Origin: Coix lacryma-jobi var. lacryma-jobi
Taxonomy: Eukaryota > Streptophyta > Magnoliopsida > Poales > Poaceae
NCBI GenBank assembly: GCA_009763385.1
Contig: CM019830.1
Location: forward strand, 90,286,289 to 90,350,288
Length of the DNA stretch: 64,000 bases
Direction: 5' to 3'
In this document: piece after piece, positions 1 to 9,986 of the stretch
Position numbering within the stretch: the first letter of the stretch is position 1
How the letters are laid out: every line of letters starts with the position of its first letter
Notes under the pieces: generated by a model
Seen by the model: only the letters and a program-made list of their open reading frames with translations
What the model was told of the DNA's origin: nothing
The model's database searches: none
Position numbers and translations under genes: made by a program

Positions 1-1585
1 GCAAAACAGCAGAGTTGCTGCAAACTCCCTGGACAGTCCCGGACTGTCCGCGGTTTACACCAGCGGACTGTCCGCCGGTTAACCGAGACCCAAAATGTAG
101 AGACTCGCGGCCACTGCTCTGGCCAAGTCCCCGACGCGCGGACTATCCGCGCCTAGGGTGGCGGACTGTCCGCCAACACCCAGTGAGGGCGATTTTGGTC
201 ACCCTTCACCCAAATCTTCTCCAAATCGATTCAAACCAAAATCCCACGTTCCCAAACTTGGAGAGGATGATCACAGAGTAGTTAGGAGACTATCCCCAAG
301 AAATCATCTGCTCAAATTTGCTCAAACACCGGGAAATCAAAAGGGGAGGAGGATGAACTGAAAAGCGCCACGAAAATGAAATCAACCCGATCTACTTGTT
401 CGTTAGGAGTTAGATGAATTCCTTCAGTGGAAATGATCTCCTTTCAAAAACGAACAAGATGATTCAAACGGATTTCGCAAAGACGCAGAATGGAGAGAGA
501 TCGAGCGACGGGAAAAACGCGAAGAAATGAAGAACGCGAAGAACACGAACCAAAATGCGAATCAACACATCGATCTGCAACCGTGTGGCTACCACATGCT
601 ACAATAGTGAGGTTACGGCCTCACTTCCTCAAAATCTCCAGTACACAGAGGTATGGTTCTCTGCGGATCTCAGCTAGCTACAGCACGGGATTGGGAGAGC
701 AGGAAACCCTAGAAGCAAAGAGAAAATGACTGAGATAGATGGGGAGGTGGGTGTCTCTCCCTACTTATCCTAATTCTAACTATTCCTAATTCCCACTCTA
801 CCCCTAACTACTTACAGAGCGAACCAACTAAACCCTAAGGTTATCCTGGACCAACTCGATGGTAGGTGGATCTGACGGCCACGCCTGCACAACTCGTAGC
901 GTTGCCTCGACGCAACCTCCCGATTGCCGCCACGTGCCGCCACCGCTCTGCGTCCTCTTCACGGACTCCGCCCCCGGTTTTGTGGCCGAAACCGGGAAAC
1001 CAGGCCTTCACGTCCACCCCCGGTTTTGAGGCCTAAACCGGGAAACCAGCCCATCGAAGCTTGAGTTTTGTGGCCCAAACTTAGCAAACCCGCAGCACCT
1101 AGGTTTTGAGGCCCAAACTTGGAAACCGTCCTCAGCCCGAGTTTTGTGGCCAAACTCGGAAACCATCCGCGCCCAGGTTTTGAGGCCCAAACCTGGAAAC
1201 CGTCCACCCGATGGTTTTTCTCTGGCTCTACCACCAAACCGGAGCTGTAGAGGGGATGCACCAACCGTGCACCCCGTCCACCGACACGTGTCCCCAAGTC
1301 CACGACTCAGGCAACACATGACCGCAAGTCTTCGCTCATCGCTGTCCCAGGCTGTCAGCCACCATAGCTGATCCTCGGGCCACCGGTCCCTCAGTCCAAG
1401 CCTCACGTCCGCCCTTCGCCACTCTCGGTCCATCGACACGGTACGTTTCTACTTGACCTTCACCTTGCCTCTGATCACCGCATCCGTGCTCGACACCTGC
1501 ACAACACAAGCCAAAGAACATGCGCATCATCCCAGTTGACAATCACTCATCACTCAGAGACTCGGCATACACCCATGTATCCGCA
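1..1585 (-). mobile_element. Copia-type LTR, inverted copy, truncated by window edge
   Basis: On the minus strand this begins at 1585 with tgcggatacatggg and matches, segment after segment, the + strand LTR at 45577-45712 plus 61333 onward: the shared cggcatacacccatgtatccgc-type end, the hairpin array, the 'aggttgcgtcgaggcaacg' block and the region of repeated ggactgtccg/cggacagtcc words near position 1. The intact relative is about 1.95 kb, so roughly 0.37 kb should lie beyond base 1. It sits inside the LTR of the Athila-like element: the flanking base run gttac... at 1586 is continuous with that LTR as seen at 30980. The expected 5 bp duplication (gttac) cannot be checked because the other edge is outside the window. 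No coding capacity is seen; small ORFs here are chance. Confidence 0.8.
973..1196 (-). repeat. Array of six covarying hairpins within the LTR
   Basis: Six units of about 35-50 bp each hold a short inverted repeat around a loop of the type tgtggcc or tgaggccc. Exact examples: arms cccggttt 973-980 and aaaccggg 989-996; cccggttt 1019-1026 and aaaccggg 1035-1042; ccgagttt 1137-1144 and aaactcgg 1152-1159; ccaggttt 1173-1180 and aaacctgg 1189-1196. Two further units (around 1060 and 1100) have imperfect stems. The arms differ from unit to unit yet stay complementary while the loop is nearly constant. The same array is in the + strand LTR at 61586-61810. The function is unknown. Confidence 0.85.
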
Positions 1586-2068
1586 GTTACCCCCCTATCT
1601 ATCTAGTTATCCACCTTACCTTACCATCCATTTCATCCTTACCTATCCACGCATATATTCTTTCTAGCCTTTCATCTTCTCTCTTCTCGTCTCCCCTTTT
1701 CCCTTTTCTCTTTTCTTCGACTCTCATCCCCTCCTTGACTCGACTCATACACCACCCTAGCCTTCCCTTGGGATCAAATAAATCGACACCTGGTACTCCC
1801 AGGCGAAGTGCTACTATGATAGTTCTGTGCGCTTGCACAATCTCCTCCTGGTAGATTGCATTCTCTCTAGCTAGCTCCTACTAGTGTCAGGATTGACAAC
1901 CCCATTTGACATTAGAAGATAGCTTCTTTAGCTTCACTCCTTTAGGTATAGTGACTGGACTTGCTACAAGCATTTCTGACGCCGTTGCCAGGAAAAGATT
2001 CCATAGTCTACTCCTAGTAACGACGTTGGCAAGTGCTAACAAGCATTTCTGGGCCGTTATCAGGGATA
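1586..2068 (+). repeat. 5' LTR of the Athila-like element, first surviving piece
   Basis: Collinear with 30985-31467 of the 3' LTR (shared run of cctatctatctagttatcc and everything up to the CACTA insertion). The left part of the LTR is cut off by the inverted copia LTR. It holds two internal copies of a primer-site-like block, acaagcatttctg followed by a gccgttgcc-type core, at 1965-1992 and 2039-2065. The sequence breaks at 2068 and resumes at 6455, with ata duplicated on both sides of the CACTA. Confidence 0.85.
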
Positions 2069-2300
2069 CACTACGCCACAACACCATCTTTAGCGATGGA
2101 CGATCTGACGCTAAAAGCGGCTACAACGACAGACTGTCTGACGCTAAAAACATATAGACTTTTAGCGTCAGACAGTCTGTTGCCCTTAATATTTTTAGAG
2201 TCAGATAGCCCGCAGCTAGTTTTTAGCGTCAGACAGCCAGCTGCTACTTTTTAGCGACAGACTGCGCGCTGCTATAGATAGTTTTACCGTTAGATGGTTC
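2069..2300 (+). repeat. Left TIR and subterminal repeats of the small CACTA
   Basis: TIR at 2069-2086. It is followed by closely spaced copies, in both orientations, of a 10-12 bp word built on gacgctaaaa / ttttagcgtcagac (for example near 2109, 2147, 2160, 2221, 2250). Neighbouring palindromic pairs such as gacagtctg add short hairpins. In studied CACTA elements such arrays bind the transposon-encoded protein and are needed for end recognition; that role is inferred here. Confidence 0.85.
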
Positions 2301-2401
2301 ATCAAGATAGTTTTAAATGGTTTAAAAAAAATAAAAATTCATCAGCCAACAATTATTACAAATGTCACATTGAGCTTCAAAAGTTCATTTAAATACACAG
2401 C

Positions 2402-2499
2402 TAGAATTCAACTTCAATAAAGATACATATATCTTCAGAAATTTGACCAATAGAATTCAACTTCAATAAAGATACATATATCTTCACAAATTTGACCAA
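2402..2499. repeat. Tandem duplication of a 49 bp unit
   Basis: The block tagaattcaacttcaataa... ending ttgaccaa occurs twice head to tail (2402-2450 and 2451-2499) with a single g/c difference. It lies just inside the subterminal region of the small CACTA. No further copies are seen. Confidence 0.9.
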
Positions 2500-5400
2500 A
2501 AGTTTACAGTAGCTCACAAAGGTAAGCTCACCATCACATTTACATCCTCTATCTAGAACGGATAATCCATCCTTTCTATACGTGCCACGAAAAACACTAA
2601 TTATATCTTCACGTTCAGGATGCCTGTAAAGTACAAAATGGTTTTGACTGTCTTATTAAATTTGTTAGTCTACTTGGTACAAACTGAACACTATAAGCCT
2701 TTTTGATCACTGAAGAAAGCATAAACATGTTGCTAAGCTAAGGAAATGAATGCTAACTAATTTAACTGTTTTACCCTATGACTCCAATAGACTAAATAAG
2801 AGTTTAGTTTCTGGTCTTCTCCAAGGAGGGTAGCACCACTCTTGGTTTATCTGCAAGGAAACCGACATAAGTACACATCATTGACAATTCAACTAGAGAT
2901 GAGATTGACAAAGTAGATAAACAAGTGGATCACGAAGTGAAAAATATAGGATAGTAATGTTGATATTTGGTTGAAAAATCTGTACTAGTCACTACTCAAA
3001 ATAGGATAGTACCTATTTGTTAAAAGCAGTATTACTGAAACAAATTGTTACTGAAATGAATTCCTAAGTGAGGGAAAGCACATCCTTATATACTTTTTGT
3101 TAAGTCAAAGTCATCTCAAGAGATGACAATCAGACCTGAGAAAAGTTTGTCAACTAAACATAAATATATAGCAGCCATATATATACACATACACTTATGC
3201 ATACATAAACATGCTCTAATGAAGCCATGAATAAAGACAAACCATGCCAAACAAGATCTGAAAACACTAGACAACAACTTTGAACAATGTATGTAATTGG
3301 TTGCCATTTAGTAATAGAACAAGATTCTACGAGCAGCGGTGATTTCAGACAAGTATATTTGATGGGTACGTACCTCAGGTGAAAACCCTGAGCACCACTT
3401 CTAGGGACTTCTTATATAGCTATGTTGCTGATCAACCACTTAGCCATCTCATCACCTTATTAGGAATTAATGCACAACTATTATAATAACAAAGAAAGGA
3501 TAATGCAACAAATTTGAGATATACTCACCTCTTTATAACACAGCATATACCTCAAGCCATCAATGGTCAAAAGAGTGTAACTTTGTTCCGAACCTGAATG
3601 GTAGGAATATAATATCAATGGGAGAAAATCAATTATAGTCCAAATAATGAAAAACAACTATACTGAAATCAGAAACTATAGACAGATGGACACGTTGAAT
3701 AAATTTAGGCATACATGAAAAGTGATAAGACATGTAGTGGAATATCTCAAAACATGTAGAGATCTTGATAATAAATTCATCAAACTGGCCTTTGCTTTGA
3801 ATGTTTCAAAAACCAAACTGCACAATGTGCTTAAAGCCAGAATCCTTAACGGCTCATCTTTGGTGTCTCCATCCTTGGCTGTACTATGAACAGAGCCTCC
3901 CTTTCTAACTAAAAGAATGACCCCAGCGACATTCATTGAGCATAATCCTCAATTATTGAAAAGGGTAATTAATTTCATGCCAATTGGTTTGTGCTGCATT
4001 ACTATCGTATACTATTCTAACTGCTAGTTCTGCTACTCAGCAGTTTGAATGTCTGCAGCTGCAGAGCAAGCAGGACTTCCGGTCAAAGAGCATATTTCCA
4101 AAGCTATAGTATCAGACATTAAAGCTATATTTGAATGATGGCTACAGTATCAGACATTTTAAATAAGAAGCATAGTATTTATATTTCAGTCAATACACTC
4201 TAAACCTAAAACATGGGGCCAGTAGTAACAGCGGGAAGTCATTCAAAAAGGAAGAACTTTTTCTTAGGTTTGTGAGCAATAGGGAAAAATATATCAAGTC
4301 TACATATCTTCAAATTCTCTACAAGCAATCATCAGGGAAACTTTCCAACATGGAATCCATTATGTATTGATCCTTGTGCATAAAGATAGAGTGTCTGAAT
4401 CATGCTTATGAAAATTGAAAAAGGGAGAAAAGATCACCGCAGTATCAACTAATTACCTTCTAAAGATGATATAGAGGATCTGAAGGTTAGTGCCCACCTC
4501 TGTTTGAAGACAGACCTGGACGTAGGACACCACACAATCAGACCATGCAGGTTAGTAACCTTTAAATGACAAGAATCCTTAACACATTAGAGAAAATATG
4601 AATTGGAAGTAGTATTTCCCGAAAGAGTTATTTCAACAATTATTTCTTGAAATAAATAAGACTTATTCCCCCCTTAGTACTTAAATAATATCATACCAGC
4701 AGGTTGATTATCAGAGTGGCATAAAAAAACTTGCACAAGACCACTGTCAATTGTAGGACCAGGACTCAAGGAGAAGCCACTGTCAATTCTGAACTCAAAA
4801 TAAGTTCTGGCAAGCAATTTGGACTGTATCCAAATGCTGCAGGGATGTGTAAAGTTCTGTTTTTACCTGGTGTACATTTCTAGAACTCGAAGCCACTATC
4901 AATTCTGAACTCAAATTGATCTCTGGCAAGCAATCTCACTATTTTACAAACACATGTTACTATTTTTTTAATCCAAGCCATAGTAAAACCAATAAATTAC
5001 TCTGATTTCTGATTACTAGAAATTTCAGAGATCGATTCTTCAAGTGTTAAGATGGTTCCAGCATTCTTAATGGCACATGGGGCTACAGGGGACTACTGAA
5101 TTACAAACAAGATAAAAATTTTGACTTGTACAGCACATGGAACAATCAGTTTTAGATATGAGAAGATAATAGAAACAACACAGAGCGCTAGGTCACCTCT
5201 ACATTGAGTGCCTACATTCATACTTGATGCGATGCAGCTGGTCAACACCTTGATGCGTTCTGTACAATAATAGAATCACACAAGCGGCATGAATTAACCT
5301 TTAAAAAATGATGGTTGTGCAAGCTGAAGCAGGCTACGGGCATCAGACAAGGAGGTATTATGATGTTGTGGATCTAGATGACCAGGCAAACACATAGGTC

Positions 5401-5656
5401 AGTGAATAACAATACAAGTACGGAGGAAGAACAAGCAACACAGGTATCCTTTCCAACGCCAGCTGCTACTAAGAGATCTCTCGGGCTAGAAGATGTTCTC
5501 GCCTCCCCGCTTGAAAATTCAGAATCAACAAGAACAATACATGCATATGGTAGAGGCAGTCCCACTAGGGTGTCTCACCGGCGAGGAGGTCTGGGGAGTC
5601 TCAGCAGCACCCACAAATTCCATGACCTAGGAAGGGGAGTGAAGGGGAAAAATTAT
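2500..5656. other. AT-rich interior of the small CACTA, no recognisable gene
   Basis: I find no protein resembling a transposase or a known domain on either strand. The texture (AT-rich stretches broken by short, more balanced blocks) looks like introns and short exons of a decayed or captured minus-strand gene. A block beginning gaagccactgtcaattctga is repeated imperfectly at about 4773 and 4890. These are hints only. Confidence 0.5.
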
Positions 5657-6165
5657 CTCACCTCGCGTGCAGCTTCCTCCTATGAGTTCCTCTCAGATGT
5701 TGCGGCTTCCTCTTGCTAGCACCCACGAATTCCACCCTTTGAACGCTACAAGCTTCCTTTTGCGAACTCCACGACCAAGGAAGAAGGGGAGTGGCGGGGT
5801 CGCGTTGTTGCAGTGGGCGTTCCGGTGGGCGGAAGCGGCGTTCCAAGCGGCACGGGGCTCCTAGCGACGTGAGCGTGGCTCCGGTCGGAGTTCCAGGCGG
5901 CGTGAGTGGGCTTCCAGGCGGCGCGGGCTCCGGGCGGCGCAGGGTCCTGGCGACGCGGGCGCGGCTCCCGTTGGAGCTCCAGGCGGCGCGGACTGCCTCC
6001 AGGTGGCACGGGCGCTGAGCGGGACGAACGGCGTGGAGAGAGGGTGGGCGGCGCGGGCGCTGAGCGAAGAGAGGGTGGGCGGCGCCAGGAGCTCGTGTGA
6101 TTGGGAAGAAGCAACTGGATCTGGGATTTGGGGGAAGAGAAAGTCCTAGGGTTTCAGTAGTCACG
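5657..6165 (-). other. GC-rich, exon-1-like segment in the small CACTA
   Basis: On the minus strand this abrupt GC-rich block begins with a gactactgaaaccctaggac leader typical of plant 5' UTRs (aaaccctag) and continues as a Pro/Arg/Ala-rich open frame of 168 codons starting at 6164. The amino-acid composition is low-complexity and repeats of cggcgcggg drive it, so it may be untranslated. It could be the first exon of the element's original gene or of a captured host gene. No product can be named. Confidence 0.35.
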
Positions 6166-6239
6166 GGTCAGGCCAAAATTTTGCGTGGGTAAGTGCGCGG
6201 GCTAAATGTCGGCACAGGGGCGACCTGATGGGTCCCATT

Positions 6240-6451
6240 TTTTTAGCGTCAGACAGATTGATGATAAATCTCGTTTTAACGACGGATAGTTCAATGCTAA
6301 ATATAGATATCTATAGCGATAGACAATGAATCGTTAAATGTGGATTTAGCGTCAGATAGTCTCTTAGGTATCTTTAGCGTCAGGTCATCCAACGATAAAA
6401 AAAAGTTTTAGCGTCAGATGTCTGACGGTGATGCGGTGTTGTGATGTAGTG
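6240..6451 (-). repeat. Right TIR and subterminal repeats of the small CACTA
   Basis: TIR at 6434-6451. Inside it, copies of ttagcgtcag with variants such as ttaacgacgg and tagcgatagac lie at about 6243, 6274, 6314, 6348, 6379 and 6408, the same word as at the left end. The right end is more diverged than the left. Confidence 0.85.
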
Positions 6452-6454
6452 ATA

Positions 6455-6522
6455 GTTGCCTAGCTCTATCTTTAGTGAAGCTAAGAACTACCAACAAGCA
6501 TTTCTGGCGCCATTGCTGGGGA
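6455..6522 (+). promoter_or_regulatory. 5' LTR end and tRNA-Asp-type primer-binding site
   Basis: The last 42 bp of the 5' LTR (ending ctaccaaca at 6496) resume after the CACTA. The block tggcgccattgctgggga at 6505-6522 differs from the standard plant tRNA-Asp primer site (tggcgccgttgccgggga) by one G-to-A and one C-to-T change. Such a site primes minus-strand DNA synthesis. It lies 8 bp past the LTR, a little farther than usual. Confidence 0.75.
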
Positions 6523-6683
6523 AGGCATTCGGTGTATCGGTTGAGTCCGTGTCGAATTTATCTTCGCTTAAGCTCCCGCTTAGCGAATACCATCTTTCCC
6601 CATTCTTTCTTTCCTTAGTCCTTCTTATCTTTTTCCTTCATCTTCTTCAACCTCTTTCTTTCTTATCTCGTTCTATCTTCACG

Positions 6684-8126
6684 ATGGCCAATAAGACCAT
6701 TCGTGAGTTCTCTGCTCCTTCTGCCGCCAATGTAGCGATAGGACCAGACGTGATCGATGCCAACCTCAATTTTGAGTTGAAACCGGCTCTGATCACGATG
6801 GTCCAAGCTAGCCCGTTCTGTGGCAAAGCTCATGAGGATGCCACCTCCAACAATTCTTTGAGATTTGCGGCACCTTCACCATTAAGGGGATAACACAAGA
6901 AGCATCTGTCTTTGTCTCTTTCCTTTTTTCTTTGCTAGGAAAAGCGAAGCAATGGTTCTATACCAATCGCAACGCTATAGACACATGGGACAAGTGTTCC
7001 AATGCTTTCCTCGCCAAATTCTTTCCGATGGGCAAGACGAACGCTCTTCGCAACAAAATCTCTAGCTTTACGCAACAAGCCGAGGAATCTATTCCCGAAG
7101 CTTGGGAGAGAATGCAAGAGTACGTCGCTGCTTGTCCACACCATGGTATGGAGTACTGACTATTGATCCAGAACTTCTACCATGGCCTAACCCCACTCTC
7201 TAGAAGCCATTTGGATGCCGCCGCCGGCGGTGCATTCTTTTCTCTGAATGTTGCAGATGCTAAGGCTCTCATAGAGAAGATGGTGTCGAACCAAGGATGG
7301 AATGACGAGAGACTGCAGCCCCTTAAGCGAGGTATACATTCCCTTAAGGAGGCCGACATGATCGTGGCCAAGATGGACCTGCTGGCAAAGAAGCTGGACA
7401 GCTGTGAGAAGATGAACCAACAAGAGAGTGTCCAATCTCTGGAATCCTACATGACTTGTGAAGTCTGTGGAGAAACCGGACATTCTGGGAACTACTGCCC
7501 CGAGCTACATGAAGATTTGAACTTCATCAACAACAATGGTTTCCGCCAACAGAATCAAGGATGGAATCAGCCTGCAAACTCTCAAGGTAAAAATTCATTC
7601 CCCCGCTCTAATTTTCAGAATTCTGATAATTTCTCGTTCTTGAAAAATTTAGTTTACTCACAATGTAGAACTACTGATTTCCTGAATAAGAGATTAATGT
7701 CAAATGATAAAACCCTTGAGAATATAAATGCTAAATTGGAAGATTTCTCATCTACTCTGAAAAATCAATTAAGTTTTAATAAGATGTTACAAACCCAATT
7801 AGCTCAACTTACTGCTATCATACCATCCTTTGAAACTGGCAAAATTCCTGCTAAACCTGACATGGAAACTGCAAATATGGTTGAAATAAAATATTTTAAC
7901 TATTATGAAGATCAAACTATGACTGTTAAAAAGGGTGATCCTGGTAGTCCCATAATTAGATGCTCAATCTTTTGTGAAGTCTTTAAAAATGCCATGTGTG
8001 ATTTAGGATCGAGTGTGAACATTCTATCTAAAGATTTTTATGAAAACTCGTTCTTTCCACCCATGTCATCCACATCTGCCTATGTCATGCTAGCTGATCA
8101 ATCAACATGCTATGTAGAAGGAATAG
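6684..8126 (+). pseudogene. gag and start of protease of the Athila-like element, interrupted
   Basis: Translation from the ATG at 6684 gives MANKTIREFSAPSAANVAIG and the matrix/capsid region. A small deletion near 6855 shifts the frame; the capsid continues (LLGKAKQWFY, NAFLAKFFPMGKTNALR, EEQ-type region) to 7157-7159, where a tga replaces the usual Trp codon of the 'GMEDWLLIQNFYHGL'-type motif. It resumes with LLIQNFYHGL and reaches a zinc knuckle, CEVCGETGHSGNYC (CCHC), near 7460-7500. An Asn/Gln-rich linker follows, then the retropepsin active-site region DLGSSVNIL near 8000, where DLGS replaces the usual D-T/S-G. The frame is cut at 8126 by the 6.3 kb insertion within YVEGIV and resumes at 14401. 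It is not functional: one frameshift, one stop, one insertion. Confidence 0.85.
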
Positions 8127-8743
8127 TGTTAACACTGGATTTTGGTCAACATTGAGAAGATGACAGGTGGACCCAACGAGCAGTGAGAAGAGCATTCGGT
8201 ACACGGCCAAGCGGTCGGTTACTCCATTCAAGAAGTAGATATGGCAAGAGAAGCCGATCATGAGGATAATCGACCATGACCGTGACAAATTAAACGAGAA
8301 TTCAAGAAGCCAGAGGGGTCTGATCTCATTGGCCAGGAGTTGGATTTGGTGGCGTTGTGATGTGGCAAGCATGCAAAGAACGCAATATATATAAAGCATG
8401 CACATTTCAACGTCCACTTCTATATTTAGCATGAATGGCTTCACGATGAAGGAAAGGCTAGAAGACGGCATGCATGTCCATTGTGCGGAGATGGACGTAT
8501 AAGGCATTCGGCAAGTATCCATGCGGTCGGCTAGTTTCCAAGGATTCGGCAACTGCTCATGCGGTCGGCTATTCTGAGAAAAGGGAGTTTCCATTGAAAC
8601 GACGGAAGCGAGAGCCGATCGGGCAACAAAATTACGACATTTAAGGCAATGATGATTCCGAAAGGAGTTGAAGGCCAAGAATATTGTATTTTCCTTTAAT
8701 ATTTCATAGTCGTGTCCTCTTAGGACTTGTATTGCGTCCAGGG

Positions 8744-8752
8744 TATAAATAT
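8744..8752 (+). promoter_or_regulatory. TATA box of the LARD-like LTR
   Basis: tataaatat preceded by a GC-containing stretch (gtccaggg), unique in this part of the LTR and conserved at 13154-13162 in the 3' LTR. Transcription would start about 30 bp downstream, placing the hairpin array in the RNA leader. This is inferred from position and consensus. Confidence 0.65.
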
Positions 8753-8891
8753 AAACCCTTGGCTATTGTAAAAAGTGTTCACAACCACATCAATACAACC
8801 GGCCCCGTGCCATCTTCGAGTCCTTATAGTCGTGTCGTCGAGTTCTTCGAGAGGAATCATCGACCCGTCGACCTCCGTAAGTACCGGCAAC

Positions 8892-9555
8892 CTTGCTATC
8901 ATGTCTAGTATCATGCGGTGGATTTAGATATGATGCAAGTAGTCTCGTACGTTAAGCTTAGTATCGTGCGGCGGATTTAAGCTTATGACGGGAAGTTTTT
9001 ACCTATGACTTGTATCGTGCGGCGGATTAAGTCATGAGTAAAAATAGTTATCGGCTCTGTTAGATTTGGCAGATCTAATAGATTCATTAAGTTATCACGT
9101 GTTATATGTCTTATTTATTTAATTCGTACAACACTTTCTGCCCAATCTAGATTGATCTTCGTTCGGCCTCGTTGCATGAGTTTGCTTGTGCTTTGCTAAT
9201 TATAAGATCATGATGGCCGAATCGACTTTCAATCTAGGTTGTTACATGTTGCGGGTTCATACGTGTCGATCATGTTTAGGCTTTGATAGAACTGGGTGCC
9301 GTGCGGCAGGTACAGGTTTTAGATTAGTTTAATCATGCTTTGCCTGTGTGTTTCTTCTTCATGGACCCCAGTTCGGCTAGTTTGCCGATTCTGATTAAGC
9401 TTACATGAGTAATGAGTATGTATAGATCTGTTTCAGATGTATGTGTGCTTTTAGCTTCTTATAATTAGATTGTATCATGCGGTGGATTAATCTAATTATA
9501 AGGAGTGGTGTAGATTTATAGCAAGTGGTATCATGCGGTGGATTAGCTTTGCTTG
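8892..9555 (+). repeat. Array of hairpins with a constant 17-nt loop and unrelated stems
   Basis: The word gtatcatgcggtggatt, or gtatcgtgcggcggatt, occurs at 8908-8924, 8961-8977, 9012-9028, 9472-9488 and 9528-9544, each time at the centre of an inverted repeat with a different stem. Hairpin 1: 8892-8907 with 8925-8939, about 14 pairs with one bulge. Hairpin 2: taagctta on both sides. Hairpin 3: 8996-9011 with 9029-9044, arms atgactt and aagtcat extended by tttttac/gtaaaaa. Hairpin 5: cttataattagatt 9458-9471 and aatctaattataag 9489-9502, 14 perfect pairs extendable to 17. Hairpin 6 (agcaag with ctttgct) is weaker, and a diverged one sits near 9284-9322 with core gtgccgtgcggcaggta. The same set is in the other LTR. 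Confidence 0.88.
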
Positions 9556-9986
9556 AGTTTATGCCTGACGGGTTCATGAAGGCTGGACGTGCGGCAGACT
9601 AGCTGGATTGGCCTATGCATATGTTATCTGAATAGATCTGTATTTACAAGTTACCTCTTTTATCCTTTTGTCACATATGTATTCGGCATTCGACATGTTT
9701 ACATGTTTTCTCTTTATAGTTGCCGAATGACATATTAAACCTGTTTCGACAAACAGCTTCTATAGCTGTGTGCCGTCGTGATTGGCTTCCAAAGCCATAC
9801 ATATGGAACTGTCTAGCTTCACCCAGCATGTTCCAAGGTATTCTCACACTTTTATCCCTTGTTGGTTTTCAGGTCAAACCGACTGGCACGTCTCCGGGTT
9901 CGATACACCCCGGGCTCCCGATTGAAGCTAGCCTCGTTCGGCTTGCTGTGTGCCCATGACGCGAGACGTCACGTTTTGCGTCAACA

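Larger units (their letters stand above)
2069..6451. mobile_element. Non-autonomous CACTA (En/Spm-type) transposon, 4.38 kb
   Basis: It starts cactacgccacaacacc and ends with the inverse ggtgttgtgatgtagtg, giving 17-18 bp terminal inverted repeats with two mismatches. A 3 bp target duplication, ata (2066-2068 and 6452-6454), flanks it, as expected for CACTA elements. Removing it restores the host LTR: ...ggata|gttgcctagc matches ggattgttgcctagc in the 3' LTR at 31461. Both ends carry many subterminal copies of ttagcgtcaga, the kind of motif bound by TnpA-type proteins. No transposase-like protein can be recognised, so it needs a partner. Its relation to the large CACTA at 31737 is distant: the TIR and subterminal motif differ, so that element is unlikely to be its driver. 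Confidence 0.9.
8127..9986 (+). repeat. 5' LTR of the LARD-like element
   Basis: Terminal tg...ca; promoter-like TATA at 8744-8752, so most of the LTR (from about 8775) would be R/U5, transcribed. This half contains the hairpin array at 8892-9555. Scattered tcggc / gccga words give it a patchy composition. Open frames seen on both strands inside it are repeated exactly in the 3' LTR and show no protein-like features. Confidence 0.9.

Noticed and set aside
8085..8678. Minus-strand open frame of 197 codons, repeated at 12345-13088
   Set aside because: It lies in the LTRs of the LARD-like element, is copied simply because the LTR is, and shows no conserved motif or codon bias.
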